A stretch of DNA of 64,000 nt from Medicago truncatula (Eukaryota > Streptophyta > Magnoliopsida > Fabales > Fabaceae): positions 52,926,091 to 52,990,090 of the forward strand of contig NC_053044.1 of NCBI RefSeq assembly GCF_003473485.1, written 5' to 3'. The notes under the pieces are model-generated. The model searched no databases. It worked only from the letters and a program-made list of their open reading frames with translations, and had not been told where the DNA came from. A program made the translations under genes and the position numbers. Shown piece by piece: positions 24,066-35,830 of this stretch. Every line of letters begins with the position of its first letter. Position 1 is the first letter of the stretch.

Positions 24066-25225
24066 TTTTTTAAGAAGCAAACTATCAAAATGACCCCAGA
24101 TTTTAAAATGCGCTTTCAATTTGGTCCATGAAATTTCAAACATTTCAATTTAATCTTCAAAAAAAATCTTCGACTCTGTAAAATATTTCTCAAATTCATC
24201 TTTCTATCAACCAATGTCTATTACTAAACACAGTTAAGGGTGTTGACATATTCGTTAAGTATAATATTGACAATTAAAATGGTCTCTGACTTTATATAAC
24301 ACTCGCAATGAAGATTTCAATTTAATCCTTGACTTCGTAAAACTTTTCTCAAATCCTTCTTTATGTGAATGTTCGTTGCTAAACACCGTCGTAATCACGG
24401 ATAAAATCAATATTCGAAAGAGTAAAATAAATAAAGAAAATAATTATGTGTTCCCTACCAGTGCGATGAAGTTGACCGGAAGAAAATATTTGTAACTTGT
24501 CTCACAAACACCACTACACAAATAGGTATTTTACCGACGTCTTCACATAATTAGAACAATTTCCGGTAACACATTTAATAAATATCTTATTTTTTTATTA
24601 CATAAATTATCAAATGAAAAAAAAATAAAATGTAAGATACACCATTATACCAGTCATATCATTTTAAACTAAAATGATCACAATCTGTTATTTCAAAAAT
24701 TATTTTCCCACAAATTGAAATGGAAGAAGATAAAGAACGAACAACATATACATTTCCCACCGCTTCACAGTAAACCACGGAGCAATCATTTACTTTACAA
24801 ATGCACAACGTCACAAATACTCTAAAATGAATTTAAATCGTTCTCTCTATTTTATTGTTTCAAATAGTTTGTTTAAATATTCTGTTTTCTTCTCTTTGTG
24901 ATCAATACCGTAATGAACACATAATCACCATCCATTATGTTTAGTAACATGCATTCTTAGAAGGATGCATTTGAGAAACGTTTACAGAATCAGAATCGAA
25001 ATTGAAATATTCATATTCGTAGGGTCAAAATTAAGAGTGCTGCAAAGTCATAGACAATTTTAGGTGCAAATATTTCACTTAACAATTACGTCATCGCTAT
25101 TAACAGTAATAGACACTGACAAAAAGATAGAATGTAGAATTGAGTCGATGATCTAATTAAAATATTCGTAGTATTATGGACCAAGTTCATAGCACCTTAA
25201 ACCGTCAAAAAGACCCTTTCGGTGG
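24066..25225. mobile_element. Degenerate inverted-repeat element with a CACTA-like end inside
   Basis: The left half (24066-24400) and the complement of the right half (24950-25225) share phrases such as 'ctgtaaa..tttctcaaat.catc' and 'gtctattact', so the two sides form a decayed inverted repeat. At 24512 the sequence CACTACACAAATAGG with TTTTACCGACG looks like a CACTA terminus inserted within. Borders are approximate. Confidence 0.4.
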
Positions 25226-25512
25226 TTTACTCAAATTTTAACATATACGTATCTATTTTCTATTGCTTTTGTCAAACTAAAAATCAGTTAAGTGAGTGTA
25301 TTAAAAATTGCAACAACAAAAAGGTAGCGATGTTGATAATTACTCTATGTGTCACATGGTTGCTCATTGCTCAACCTCTGGAATAAACTGATGAGGAGTT
25401 TTACTATGAGATCCAAAAAACACCCATCAAATTGTAACTTCCTATAAGTTTTTGCTTCTTAATAAAAAAACTTCCTATAAATATTTGGGTTTACCATCTA
25501 TGATCGGGGGAT
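25226..25512. other. Intergenic sequence before the LINE remnant
   Basis: No feature is recognised. The LINE similarity starts abruptly near 25513. Confidence 0.4.
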
Positions 25513-27399
25513 CGTAATGTAACTTTTGTTTTTATCAAAGATCGAGTTTGGCAGGAAATTAATTCTTGGAGTAGTAAATGTTTATCTAAGGCAGGGCGTG
25601 AGGTTATGATTAAATATGTCTTGCAGGCCATTACTTCGTATGTTATGAGCATTTTTCAGTTACCAACTACTTTAATTAATATTATCGAAAAGATGATGAA
25701 TTCCTTCTGGTGGGGTCATGGTAGAACTACTCAACGCGGTATTAACTGGAGGAGTTGGGAGAAGTTGTCAATGCACAAGGTTCACGGGGGTATGGGTTTT
25801 AAAGACCTATCCGCTTTCAACTTGGCTATGTTGGGTAAACAGGGTTGGAATTTTCTTATAGAACCTGAATCTCTTGTCACTCGTATTTTTAAAGCACGAT
25901 ATTTTCCCTCACATACCTATCTTACGACACAGCTTGGCCACAATCCTAGCCATGTGTGGCGCAGCATTATGCGCGCCCGATTTATTGTTCGTGGAGGTGC
26001 TCGGTGGAGTATTGGTTCCGACTCTTCTATTTCTATTTTGAATGACCCTTGGTTATCTAACGGGGAGTGTATTGATGGAAGTATTGTAGGTGCTCATTTT
26101 GTTCAGAATGTTACCATTAATAATTTGATGAATCTATACAACAAGAGCAGGAAAGAAGAGGTAGTTCGCCAGATTTTTAGTGTTGATATAGCTGCTAAGA
26201 TTCTTAACACGCCACTTATTGCTCAGGTTCAAGATGACCGTTTAATCTGGAAAGCAGAAAAAAATGGTCGTTATTCTGTACGTAGTGCTTATCGGCTATG
26301 TGTTAATGAGTTAATTGATTCTTCTCATCTCCGTCGTCCAGGTTCTTGGTCAGGAATTTGGAAGCTTAAAGTTCCTCCTAAAGTTAAAAATTTAGTGTGG
26401 CGTATGTGTCGGGGCTGCCTACCAACTCGTGTTCGTCTCCTTGACAAAGGAGTCCAATGTTCTACACATTGTGTTAGTTGTAACTCGAACCATGAAGATC
26501 TTGCTCACTTAATTTTTTATTGTCCTTTTGTTGTCCAAGTTTGGCATATGACAGGTATTTGGGGAGCTATTCAACATGCTATTCAATCTACTGCTTCAGC
26601 TGTTGAAACTATCTTTTTGTTATTGGATACGTTGTCCGCCGAACAAAACCAACAGTTGGCAGCAACTTTATGGAGTCTTTGGAAGCATCGTAATCTAAAA
26701 GTTTGGGATGATGCCACGGAGGTAAGTGCCACGGTTGTTGAGCGTGCAAAGAATTTGGTAGACAATTGGCATATTGCAAACACCTCTAGCATAGCTGCTC
26801 TCGCAACTCAGCAGCAAGCACAACAACCTCATGGTGGGGAGCATTCAGCTGTAACTTTGGATAACAGTACGACACCTGCGGTCTGGCAGCGTCCTTTGTC
26901 AGGCAGGTATAAGTGTAACATCGACACTGCGTTCTCATCTAGTCTTAACCGAACTGGAATGGAATTGACATTTGTGTTCGGGATTCTGACGGTACATTTG
27001 TCTTGGCAAAAGCTGTCAGTTTTCCATGTATTTACTCGGTTGATGTTGGCGAAGCATTGAGGTTACATAGTGCTATGCAGTGGTTAAGTGATTTGCAATT
27101 TGACGATGTTGATTTTGAAATCGATTCCAAGATTACTCGTGACGCTTTTCATTCTACTCAAGAAGACATTTCAGAATTCGGGTGCATTATTTCTTCTTGT
27201 CGATCTCTGTTCAGCTCTTTTTTTACCAACTCTAGGGTGGAGTTTGCTAGGCGACAAGCAAATGTGGCTGCTCATGTTCTTGCAAGAGAAGCCACGTTTC
27301 TAGCTAGTCTCGTTATTTATTTTAACATATCCGATTGTATTGAATCTCTTATTATTAATGAAATGCTATAAACATATTTTTTTCAAAAAAAAAAAAAAA
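25513..27399 (+). pseudogene. 5'-truncated L1-type LINE (RT tail, zf-RVT, RNase H)
   Basis: The frame from 25513 shows the C-terminal end of a plant LINE reverse transcriptase (FIKDRVWQEINSWSSK, SKAGREVMIKYVLQAI, NSFWWG, GGMGFKDLSAFNLAMLGKQ). It is followed by a zf-RVT domain (WKLKVPPKVKNLVWR, GCLPTR, Cys/His pattern C-x2-C, H..H-x5-C). After a frameshift near 26965 comes an RNase-H-like domain (CVRDSDGTFV, GEALRL, DSK, RRQANVAAHVLAREA). Stop TAA at 27369-27371, then an A tail 27385-27399. The start is missing and one frame is broken, so the copy is inactive. It is not a host gene. Confidence 0.92.
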
Positions 27400-27658
27400 C
27401 AATCCGATAAACCCAAGAAGCTTTTGAGCAATGAATGGGGCACATAGAATAATTCACGGTGATATTTTATATAGAATTCTACTCTTCACCCAACACATTT
27501 CGTTCGCACCCTGCAGCCATGCCCAAAATGCCCCTGCGCTAGTTAACTAGTGCAAGTGTAAACTAGTGCGCAAGTTAAGTAGCATTGCGCACGTTAAGTG
27601 GCACAAGTGTAAACTAGTGCGCATGTTAAGTGGCGCAAAGTGGCTACTTTTTTTTTTA

Positions 27659-28046
27659 GGCTTAAATATGGAAATGGTCCTTGCAAATATCTGGTGTTTT
27701 GGTTTTAGTCCCTATAAAAATATTTTTTGGGTTTTAGTCCCTGCAAATATATAATATTTGGTTTTGGTCCTTGGTATTTTGTTTTAATCCTTGTAAAATC
27801 ATTTCATATTGAAATTGGTCCCTATAATATTCATTTTAGTCCTCGTTTTGAGGGACTAAAATCAAATATTCTACATATTACAAGGACCAAATCCAATATA
27901 AATCAATTTTACAAGGATTAAAACAAAATACCAAGGACCAAAACCAAATTTTTTATATTTGCAAGGACTAAAACCAAAAAAATATTTTTACAGGGACTAA
28001 AACCAAAATATCAAATATTTGCAGGGACTATTTTCATATTTAAGCC
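27659..28046. mobile_element. Long-palindrome MITE, 388 bp
   Basis: The two halves are complementary almost throughout: GGCTTAAATATGGAAATGGTCC at the left, its complement at the right, with repeated 'ggttttagtccctgcaaatat' phrases. It is flanked on both sides by TTTTTTTTTTA (27648-27658 and 28047-28057), a perfect 11-bp match. It is inserted in the left part of the 27474-29548 element. Confidence 0.88.
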
Positions 28047-28291
28047 TTTTTTTTTTATTCTAAAATATTTTATTTACTTTATTCTAAATTATTTGGTCAC
28101 TTTATTCTAATTTATTTATGCACTTAAAATAAATTCGATTTTATACTAATTCAATTTTCATTCTAATTTATTTATTTATTAAATACAAAATTAGAAAATA
28201 AAATCATTTTATTTATTCAATACATAAGCATAAACATAAAATAAATGTGAAAATAAATACAAATAAAAAACAAAATTAATAAAAATATATT

Positions 28292-28830
28292 CATCCTGGT
28301 TGCTTCGTGACAGATTGCCAACTAAGTCCAACCTCGTTCATAGACGGGTTATTTCTTCAGAGGCTTCTTTGTGTGTTTCAAAGTGTGGCCCCTAGTGTGT
28401 CATTGGTTGGGCATTACAGGTGTCGACACTAATGTTATAGCCGATCATTTTCTTCAATTCGTGCATTTAACAGGTGGTGGCAGAGCAAAACGGTCATTCC
28501 TTCAGCTTATTTGGCTATTGTGCGTTTGGGTCTTATGGAATGAGCGCAATAATAGGTTTTTCAATAATGTTGTAACCCCTATTCCCAGGTTGTTATATAA
28601 AGTGAAATATATGCCTTTAGCCTGGATGAAAGCCAAGAAGGCTACCTTTAAGTTTGGCATCAATAGGTGGTGTTCGAGCCTGTTTCAATGCTTGGGTATC
28701 ACATAATGGTTTGTTTGATGGTTGTGTAATTGAAACTATGTTCCTTTAGTAATTCTTTTGGCACATCTTGTGCTAGAGGAGTTGCTTTTTGTGGTTAATA
28801 TATATTCCATTTTTGCTTGTTAAAAAAAAA
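28292..28830 (+). pseudogene. LINE 3' fragment (zf-RVT end)
   Basis: SWLLRDRLPTKSNLVHRRVI followed, after a frame break near 28375, by GRAKRSFLQLIWLLCVWVLW and NERNNRFFNN resembles the C-terminal zf-RVT region of plant LINEs. A short UTR and A run (28821-28830) follow. It is truncated and frameshifted. Confidence 0.75.
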
Positions 28831-28936
28831 AACTCTCATTTTATTAATATGATTCAAACATTACATTATATAATACATATATTTTACCCTCTTCGGTATA
28901 TGCCAATCGCTCTTGGGAAAAACAGTGATCCGTCCT

Positions 28937-29091
28937 GTTGGGGAAAACGACATCAAGACCCCTTGAGTTAAATTTAAATTTGGTTTCTTTTATACCCCAT
29001 ATTGATTCTTTTTACCGTGGGTAAAAAGATTTTGGAAGTAAAAGGAAGCAAATCTAATTTTACCTCAAGGGATGATGTCTTTTTCCCCAAC
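28937..29091. repeat. Inverted repeat of about 155 bp (probable MITE)
   Basis: GTTGGGGAAAACGACATCA at the left and its complement at the right end form arms of about 55 bp. The central TTTTTACC-GTG-GGTAAAAA is also a perfect hairpin. It is nested in the larger TIR element. Confidence 0.75.
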
Positions 29092-29557
29092 CTAACAGAC
29101 CACTACTTCCCACAAAAGCCACTGGTATTTACCTAAAGGGGTACAAAGATCCTAGAGACTATAGAAGCAAAGAAGAAGAAGAGAAAGAGGGGTAGAGAGT
29201 GGGAGGAGAAAATGTGAGGAAAAGAGGAAGTATGTGAGGGTTTTTATAGGTGGTATAAGGTATATGACACTTAATGAGGTTCAAAAACGTGTGAAAAACT
29301 TAAGAAAAACGTGTAAAATCTAATCAAAATCATTGACTACCGTCCAAGAAACGTTTGTGCTTCAGTTTTTACCACCGACCAACTTGCGCAAGTTAACTCA
29401 CGCATAAGCTCAGTGGTGCGTGACTTAAGTCACGCAGAGCTTGTGAGGTGCGTGAGTTAAGTCTCGCTGTGTGACTTAACTCACGCAGGGTTATATTTGG
29501 AAAAAATGCAGGACGCGAACAAAATGTACAGGGTGAAGAGCAGAATTCTTTTATATA

Positions 29558-30149
29558 AGAATAAGAAAGACAACTACTTTAGATGATTTTTAGGTACGGT
29601 CCACGGTGGGCCTAGAACTTGTCTCAAGGATAAAATTAAAAATGGTTTTATACATACGTTTATTGACTTTCTTTGCATATCCTCCGTAGGATGCTTCTTT
29701 CAAATAACATATGTTCAAAAATGCTTTTCATGGTCAACAAAAATGTTTTGGAATATCTAAGGGGGTGACCATATGCATGCAATGAAAGAATATATAGACG
29801 ATAATATTCTGAATTTTTTTAGATTGAAGCATCGTATAATGACTCAGTTTTATTTTTTATTTTTTTTTATCATATTATCAAATATATATAAAAGAACATC
29901 ATTACATGTTTCCTTTATGACAAAAATTGAAACTACAATAATAATATTTATAATCAAATCATACTGTCTTTTTTATATGTTCCATTCCATCTTGGAGATC
30001 ATCACTGAGGTAGAAAACAAAGAATTGATTCTCTATAGTCCTGAATTGCAGACTATTCGATCAAGATCAGACAGCTAACAATTCAATATTGTGTATTTTG
30101 ACTGAGATCATGGACTTAAAATGTGAGTCATTCAATTATGATAGACAAA
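29558..30149. other. Intergenic, nothing recognised
   Basis: AT-rich. The 101-codon frame at 29773-30078 is hydrophobic and low in complexity and has no supporting motif. Confidence 0.4.
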
Positions 30150-30377
30150 CTATGATCCACAACTGCTTAGTTGTGGAAAAAAAAAATACAGCAGCATTGA
30201 ATTAGCACCCGCACCTGAAAACAGAACAACTTTGTGAAATTTCTTCATCAAAGCCTCACCGATGTCACGATATGAGATGATTCCCACGGCAGCGGCAGCA
30301 TCGGAAGGAAATGTTAATCTTGGAGGCATTGGTCCGAGATCATAAATACAAGTGTCCTTCCCGTGAAAACATAACAC
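30150..30377 (-). pseudogene. Unidentified coding-like fragment
   Basis: A 76-codon minus-strand frame with non-random composition (CFHGKDTCIYDLGPMPPRL, SDAAAAVGIISYRDIGEAL) preceded by an acceptor-like ctatag. It is in phase with DUF4050 exon 30859-30925, so it might be spliced as an alternative 3' exon. The normal DUF4050 last exon is present at 30711-30764, however. I do not recognise the protein. Confidence 0.35.
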
Positions 30378-30710
30378 CTATAGGGTAGCAGCGCTTAGGA
30401 GTGAAGCTTGTCTAAGTTGAGGGATTAGTCTCCGCAGTTACGCGCGGAAGATATTTGGTTTACACAAAAAGACTTGGTACCTACTTTGGTGCAGATTGTT
30501 TGTTCATAAACCAACTTAATAGAAAATCAGGAAGCATCACACAGTTGATGTAATAATCTTACTAAATGTAGAACGCACCACACAGAAAAAATAAAAACAA
30601 CTAGACATAGTTAACTCATTTACAACTATCCAATAAACATTAGGAGGATGAATACCACACCTTCCCTCTCCTGCAAAATCTAGAGGGGAATAAAAACCTG
30701 TTTCGCCTGT

Positions 30711-33420
30711 TCAATCATACATGCCCTCTAATTCCCATATATCAACAAGAAAGTCAATCATTTCCTGTCACGAATGATATTACCATCAGTTGCGGTTAGG
30801 GAGCATGTATACCAGAAAATGAGCAGATAAAAAAACAAGTTTGAATGAAAGAACTTACTCCAAGAGGAATGCGCTCAGGAAAAGGCTTGTTAGTCCCAAG
30901 TAGACTCTCGTAGGTGGCATTCCAACTAGGAACATAAAACTGAAAATTAGAACTTGACAAAAGATCTTAAAAAGTACGCCTTCTGGTCCCAATTATGAAA
31001 ACAAAAAAACATCAAAACTGTGAACTTATTTATTACTATAACTTTTTGAATGATTTTCCAAAAATAGAATCATGGGAAATTAGGAGATGTTAATTAGGAC
31101 AGGAGGGTGGGATAACTTCGAAATTTGAACTGAATGCTATTGCTAAGCTATAAACCAAGTTTAACTCCCTCCACCTCTCAATTAATTTCTCTACTTGTTA
31201 TGAGACTGTTGTTGCACCTTATCACTCATGCATTTTTTGCAAAAGATTTTTATGGTCTAAGCAATGAAAAAAGGAGAAATGTTCTGTTCGATAATTGTAC
31301 AATGTATATTGCAGAAACCTAGTAAAAGAGAATAAGCACAGACAGTACGGAAAAAAATGTACAGGCAAGGGCATAAATGATACAACAACAACAACCAAGC
31401 CTTATCCCACTAAGTAGGGTCGGCTACATGGATCAAATTACGCCATAATATTATATCCAAAACCATATTTGGACCCAACTCATTAACCGTTAAATCTTTC
31501 CTAATAGTTTCTAGGTCTTCCTCTACATCTTCTAATCAGACTCCCCTCCATCTGATCTACTGTTTGTATTACAACATCTATTGGTCTTCTCTCTACATGC
31601 CCAAACCACCTAAGCCTATTTTCTACCATCTTTTCTACTATAGGTGCTACCTGAACTCTCTCTCTAATGGTGTCATTCCCAATCCTATCTCGTCTAGTCT
31701 TACCACTCATCCAATCCAACGCAACATCCTTATCTCCGCTACACTTACTTGATTTTCATGTTGATTCTTAACCGTCCAACACTCCATACCATACATCATG
31801 CAAGGGCATAAATGATCAAATGGAAAAATCATGCAATACTGTACTTGCCCTAGTAATGTTAATCTGTTCATTTTACAATTCAATACTTGAAACTTCATGC
31901 AGAAACCTTATATTTATCTACCTTAGTTTGGGTTCCCCAACTTGTTTTGGACGCCCGGACCTTTTATTTCCAACCCATTGTTGCCTTGTTTGGTTCCACA
32001 GAAGAAGACCTGCATACATCAAAATTTACGTCGTTATTACAAACAGTTGATAAAGATGGAACAAAATGTAATAAAAAGACAAGGATATCCTATAAAATCG
32101 ATAGAAGAAAAAAATAAAAAGATCAAAGAATAGCTTAGACACTAGTTTTTAACTTTAAGCAGCATGAACAGAAAGCAACCACATATATTTAAAGCGATTC
32201 CATCAAGATAAAAGAAACAAAATTTAAAATAACATATGCAAATAGAGGGGTGATAATAGATAAACTGAAATATAACAGCAAACTTGCCATGATTGACAAA
32301 TTCTGGAGAATCAGTCTGAATGCCATCACTACTTTGAGGATCAGAAGGATGGTTTGACACGGAAATGGATGAAATGCTTCTCTGGGACTGAATTGCACCG
32401 TGATCCAATTCAATAGCACTGCTGCTCCAAAAAAAATCATCAGACCTGTTGTCGTTGTTCATTGTTTGGGCTTGAGTTTTTAGTCCCTTAGATGCATCGG
32501 CCTCACCCATTGAAATAACAAGGGGTTTTGAGAAACATCCAAGACAACCTCTGCTCTGTTGCAAAGCAGGTTTAACCACAATCATGATTAACACAACTAT
32601 TAACTAATAACTATAAATAATAATCAGTCTACCAGCTTGGTCTAAATGAAGACGACATTGATGATAAAAAACTTGATTTGATCATAAACACAGATTTAAT
32701 AGCATAATCTGTAGGTATCCTCGTCTGTTGAATATTTTGGTATGATAGTTTGTTGGAGATTTCTCAGACCAATTAACACATTGAAAATATGAATTTCCTC
32801 GTAGTCTTTCACGTTTGCACGATAAAAGAACAGGTCAAAGTTCTGAATTCTGATTTTGGTTATTCTGTTACAAACTACAGTCAATTACAACAAATGTTCG
32901 ACTTGCGTGATAAGTTATTAGAGGCAAAAATTAACTATGAAGCATGGACGTTCCTCAGGTTAGGCGTGTCCGACACTGACACATATAATTACACTAAATT
33001 ATGTGATTTTCTCAAATTATTAGCGGTCTCTGCGTGTCGGTGTCCGTTTCCATATCCGTGCTACAATGAAAATCAACCAAAGTTGTACCCAAGCTTAAGA
33101 GAGGTGAAAATTACAAGCTCAAGTTCGTAATTGAAACTTGTTGAAATTTGGAGCCTAACTCATCCTTACAGAACAGGTCCATAAGGTGAGTCTTAACTAT
33201 CTCATCCCACGTGGGATTTGGGTTTTTTCCCAATAAAAACTATAAGAGGTGATTAAAAACAGTTCCTTTGAATTTTTATTCAATTTTTTACCAAAAATTA
33301 ATGATATTTAGTAGAAAAATTGGGTTTAAGTTGGGAAAGGCAAATAGCAGAAGATGAGAAAAGTAAAACGATTGACGTACCCCATGCAGTCGAGAATGTG
33401 ACAGAGCCACGATGGAACAT
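30711..33420 (-). CDS. DUF4050-family plant protein
   Basis: Spliced gene on minus. Supported exons: 32288-32555 (SRGCLGCFSKPLVISM to SPEFVNHG), 31922-32009 (LLLWNQTRQQWVGNKR), 30859-30925 (SWNATYESLLGTNKPFPE) and 30711-30764 (EMIDFLVDIWELEGMYD, stop TGA). Phases fit throughout. The WNQTRxxWVGNK, WNATYESLL and EMIDFLVDIWExEGxYD blocks define the DUF4050 domain, whose biochemical role is unknown. The intron after 32288 begins GCAAGT, a GC-AG intron, since the H-G-L reading needs that border. The first exon is uncertain: a candidate is 33377-33420 (MFHRGSVTFSTAW). A start at 33579 is also possible. Intron 2 carries an RTE LINE fragment. The gene looks intact. Confidence 0.8.
31382..31799 (-). 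mobile_element. RTE-type LINE 3' fragment with 17-bp target duplication
   Basis: On minus it encodes YGMECWTVKNQHE, VAEIRMLRWIG, TIRERVQVAPIVEKMVENRL and RWFGHVERRP, the C-terminal end of RTE-clade reverse transcriptases, with frame breaks. It ends in a GTTGTTGTTGTT tail. Perfect 17-bp duplications GCAAGGGCATAAATGAT lie at 31365-31381 and 31800-31816. It sits in a DUF4050 intron. Confidence 0.92.
33139..33234 (-). repeat. Degenerate solo LTR related to the TRIM at 4301
   Basis: Read on minus it follows the TRIM repeat: TTGGGAAAAAACCCAAATCCC at one end, and CTTAT..GTAAGGATGAGTTAGGCTCC with TTTCAACA at the other. About 96 bp with several gaps. It lies in the 5' part of the DUF4050 gene, between candidate exons. 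Confidence 0.7.
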
Positions 33421-33914
33421 ATCTACCGATCATATGCATTTACAGATCTACCGTCACCTGAAACTTAACATAAACAATCTTTCAGAATTTAATGAAGAGA
33501 ATAAACAAACTATTTCAGTAAATAAATGAACCTAAAAAAAAACTATTAAGAGTAAAGAGTAAAGAAACCTCAAAGATGACATGGTTGGTTGGATGAATTG
33601 CAGAGGTTTGTTTGTTTGGGTTTTGGTTTTCAAATCAAAAATCAAAAAGGTTTGTTGTGCCTTGTATTGGACTCTCATATCATATCATACTTTGGATTGG
33701 ATAAGATCAATGGACTTTTTGTTTATGCCAATTGCGTGCTTTTACTTTCACTTCCTTGTCCCATTCATTCACTCTTTGCCAAAGCCTTTTGCTTCTTTTG
33801 GCGAGTCATCGTATTCTTTTACTTTATCCAATTAACATATGACAACTCATCCCAGTTAGTACAACAACAAGCATCACTCTTCAATGGGGTCCCTTAAACA
33901 GACTATGGTCCCTA

Positions 33915-35822
33915 TTGAGCTGTCAAAACGGGTCGGGCTGTATGGACCGGCCCGTTTAGCCCGATTAATTATAGGGTTTGGGCCTTAAATATTGAGCCTG
34001 AATTTTAATAGGGCTTTTTAGTCCGGCCTTAAAAAGCCCGCTAGCCCGCATAACAAAAAAAATCTTATAAATTATATATATTTTTCAAATAATTTTTTAC
34101 TTAGTTGATTATCAAAGTAATAAATAAAAGTGAAAATTCAATGAATTAACACAAATATACATGTAACTAGACTTTCCACCCGTACTGCCGCACGGGTCAT
34201 ATACATTGTAGATATAGTAGACAAAAACAAATCTCAATGCATATCAAAGAGAATGAAATATGTGGTCCCAAATATATGCAGATGTTGGAATTCGAACCTC
34301 AGACACCACGCTTATTCACCAAAAAAATATTAATTTTTATCAATCGTGTGGTACTTCATTCTTTTGTTAAAATTATATGTCAATATTATATTATTGGTAT
34401 GTTACTTCATATTTTTCTTTTTTTTTTTGAAAAAATTTTACTTCATTCTTTTGTAAAAATTATATTATGTACCTAAAAATAGTTCATTCTTAAACTCAAC
34501 ATGTAAAATGTTTTATTTAAATAATTTTCCTTTTATCGAATATTTGGTCTTTACCGTAAATGATACCCTTTAACTGTTTGTTGAAATGTTTCTTCCACCT
34601 GTTTAAATAGATTGCAAAATTCAGGTGCATTTTGTGGTAAATATTTAACAAAGAGAGTTCAGTTCTAATTTGGATGAAAAGTGTAATATTAACAAAAAAA
34701 AAATGTTGCTATAATCTTTCAAAACCCTTTTATTTCAATAGGGCGATTTGTTTTGTTGAAGAAATAGGGCGATTTGTTTTGAAGAAATAGGGGAAATAAA
34801 GCGATGCCAATTTGCTTTGTTCATGAAAATAGGAGATTAGGTGTGAGCATTAGCGTTATTCATAAAAATAGAAGATTAGGTGTGAGCATTAGGGTTAAAA
34901 CGGTAAAATTATGCAACAGGGTTTAGGTTAAAATTAGGGCTCATGAAAATATGAGATTAGGTGTGAGCATTAGGGTTGTTCATGAAAATATAAGATTAGG
35001 TGTGAGCATTAGGGTTAAAACGGTAAAATTATGCAACAGGGTTTAGGTTAAAATTATGGCTCATGAAAATATGAGATTAGGTGTGAGCATTAGGGTTGTT
35101 CATGAAAATATAAGATTAGGTGTGAGCATTCGGGTTAAAACGGTAAAATTATGCAATAGGGTTTAGGTTAAAATTAGGGCTTACGGGTTACCTTTAATAT
35201 ATAAGAAGATTAGGTGAGAGCAATAGGATTGTTCATGAAAATAGGAGATTAGGTGTGAACATTAGGGTTAAAACAGTAAAATTATGCAATAGGGTTTAGG
35301 TTAAAATTAGGGCTTACTTGTTAACTTTAATATATAAGAAGATTAGGGTTAAAACAGTAAAATTATGCAATAGGGTTTAGGTTAAAATTAGGGCTTACTT
35401 GTTAACTTTAATATATAAGAAGATATAAAATTATATTTACTCGTTTCGTTATTTATAATTTTAAAAATCGAAAATATAAATATCTATAACCATAATGTGT
35501 CTAATTTATTTAAAATTGTTTTCCTCGCCGTTTTAGTTTACGACGTTTGTACAAAAATGTTTACAATTTATATTTGTTCTAGGCATTATTTAAACATATT
35601 AAAAATATTATTTATATAAAAAAAAATTATAGGAGTATTTTATAGTACTTTTTTTTTTTAAAAAAATATAATTTTTAATACGGGTCGGCCCGTTAAACCC
35701 ACAGCCCGTGTAGTATATTTCAAGCCCGTTTTTCAACCGGGCTTTTTGGCCCGGCCCGATAAAGCCCGAAGCCCGTTAGGGCCGGCCCTAGACGGGCCGG
35801 GCCGCCCGTTTTGACAGCTCTA
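33915..35822. mobile_element. hAT-like TIR element containing a Helitron
   Basis: The ends are TTGAGCTGTCAAAACGGG and the complement of CCCGTTTTGACAGCTCTA. Flanking 8-bp sites GGTCCCTA (33907-33914) and GATCCCTA (35823-35830) match at 7 of 8 bases, fitting a hAT target duplication. Subterminal DNA is rich in GGGCCGGCCC-type palindromes on both sides (33935-34055, 35680-35810). No transposase is seen. The middle is a Helitron. Confidence 0.8.
34167..35423 (-). mobile_element. Non-autonomous Helitron (copy 2, reverse)
   Basis: The 3' end on minus is CTAG (34170-34167) preceded by the hairpin CCCGTGCGGCAGTACGGG, with one G-T mismatch relative to copy 1. The 5' end TCTTCTTATATATTAAAG is at 35423-35406, with A upstream and T downstream as expected. 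About four tandem units of roughly 120 bp (34840-35420) make up the 5' half. It is shorter than copy 1 and has only one copy of the 340-bp block. Confidence 0.85.
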
Positions 35823-35830
35823 GATCCCTA

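Larger units (their letters stand above)
27474..29548. mobile_element. Mutator-like TIR element, 2.08 kb, filled with nested insertions
   Basis: The left end GAATTCTACTCTTCACCC pairs with the complement of the right end (GAATTCTGCTCTTCACCC), and similarity extends about 50 bp inward (TTCGTTCGCACCCTGCA against TTTGTTCGCGTCCTGCA). The exact 9-bp duplication TTTTATATA flanks it (27465-27473 and 29549-29557). Subterminal regions on both sides are rich in GCGCAAGTTAA-like motifs. The interior contains a MITE, a LINE fragment and another inverted repeat. No transposase is seen. Confidence 0.85.

Noticed and set aside
30150..30859. DUF4050 gene with a chimeric C-terminus
   Set aside because: A conventional last exon (30711-30764, EMIDFLVDIW) with correct phase and acceptor was found, so the gene is not chimeric by default. 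The alternative is kept as a finding only.
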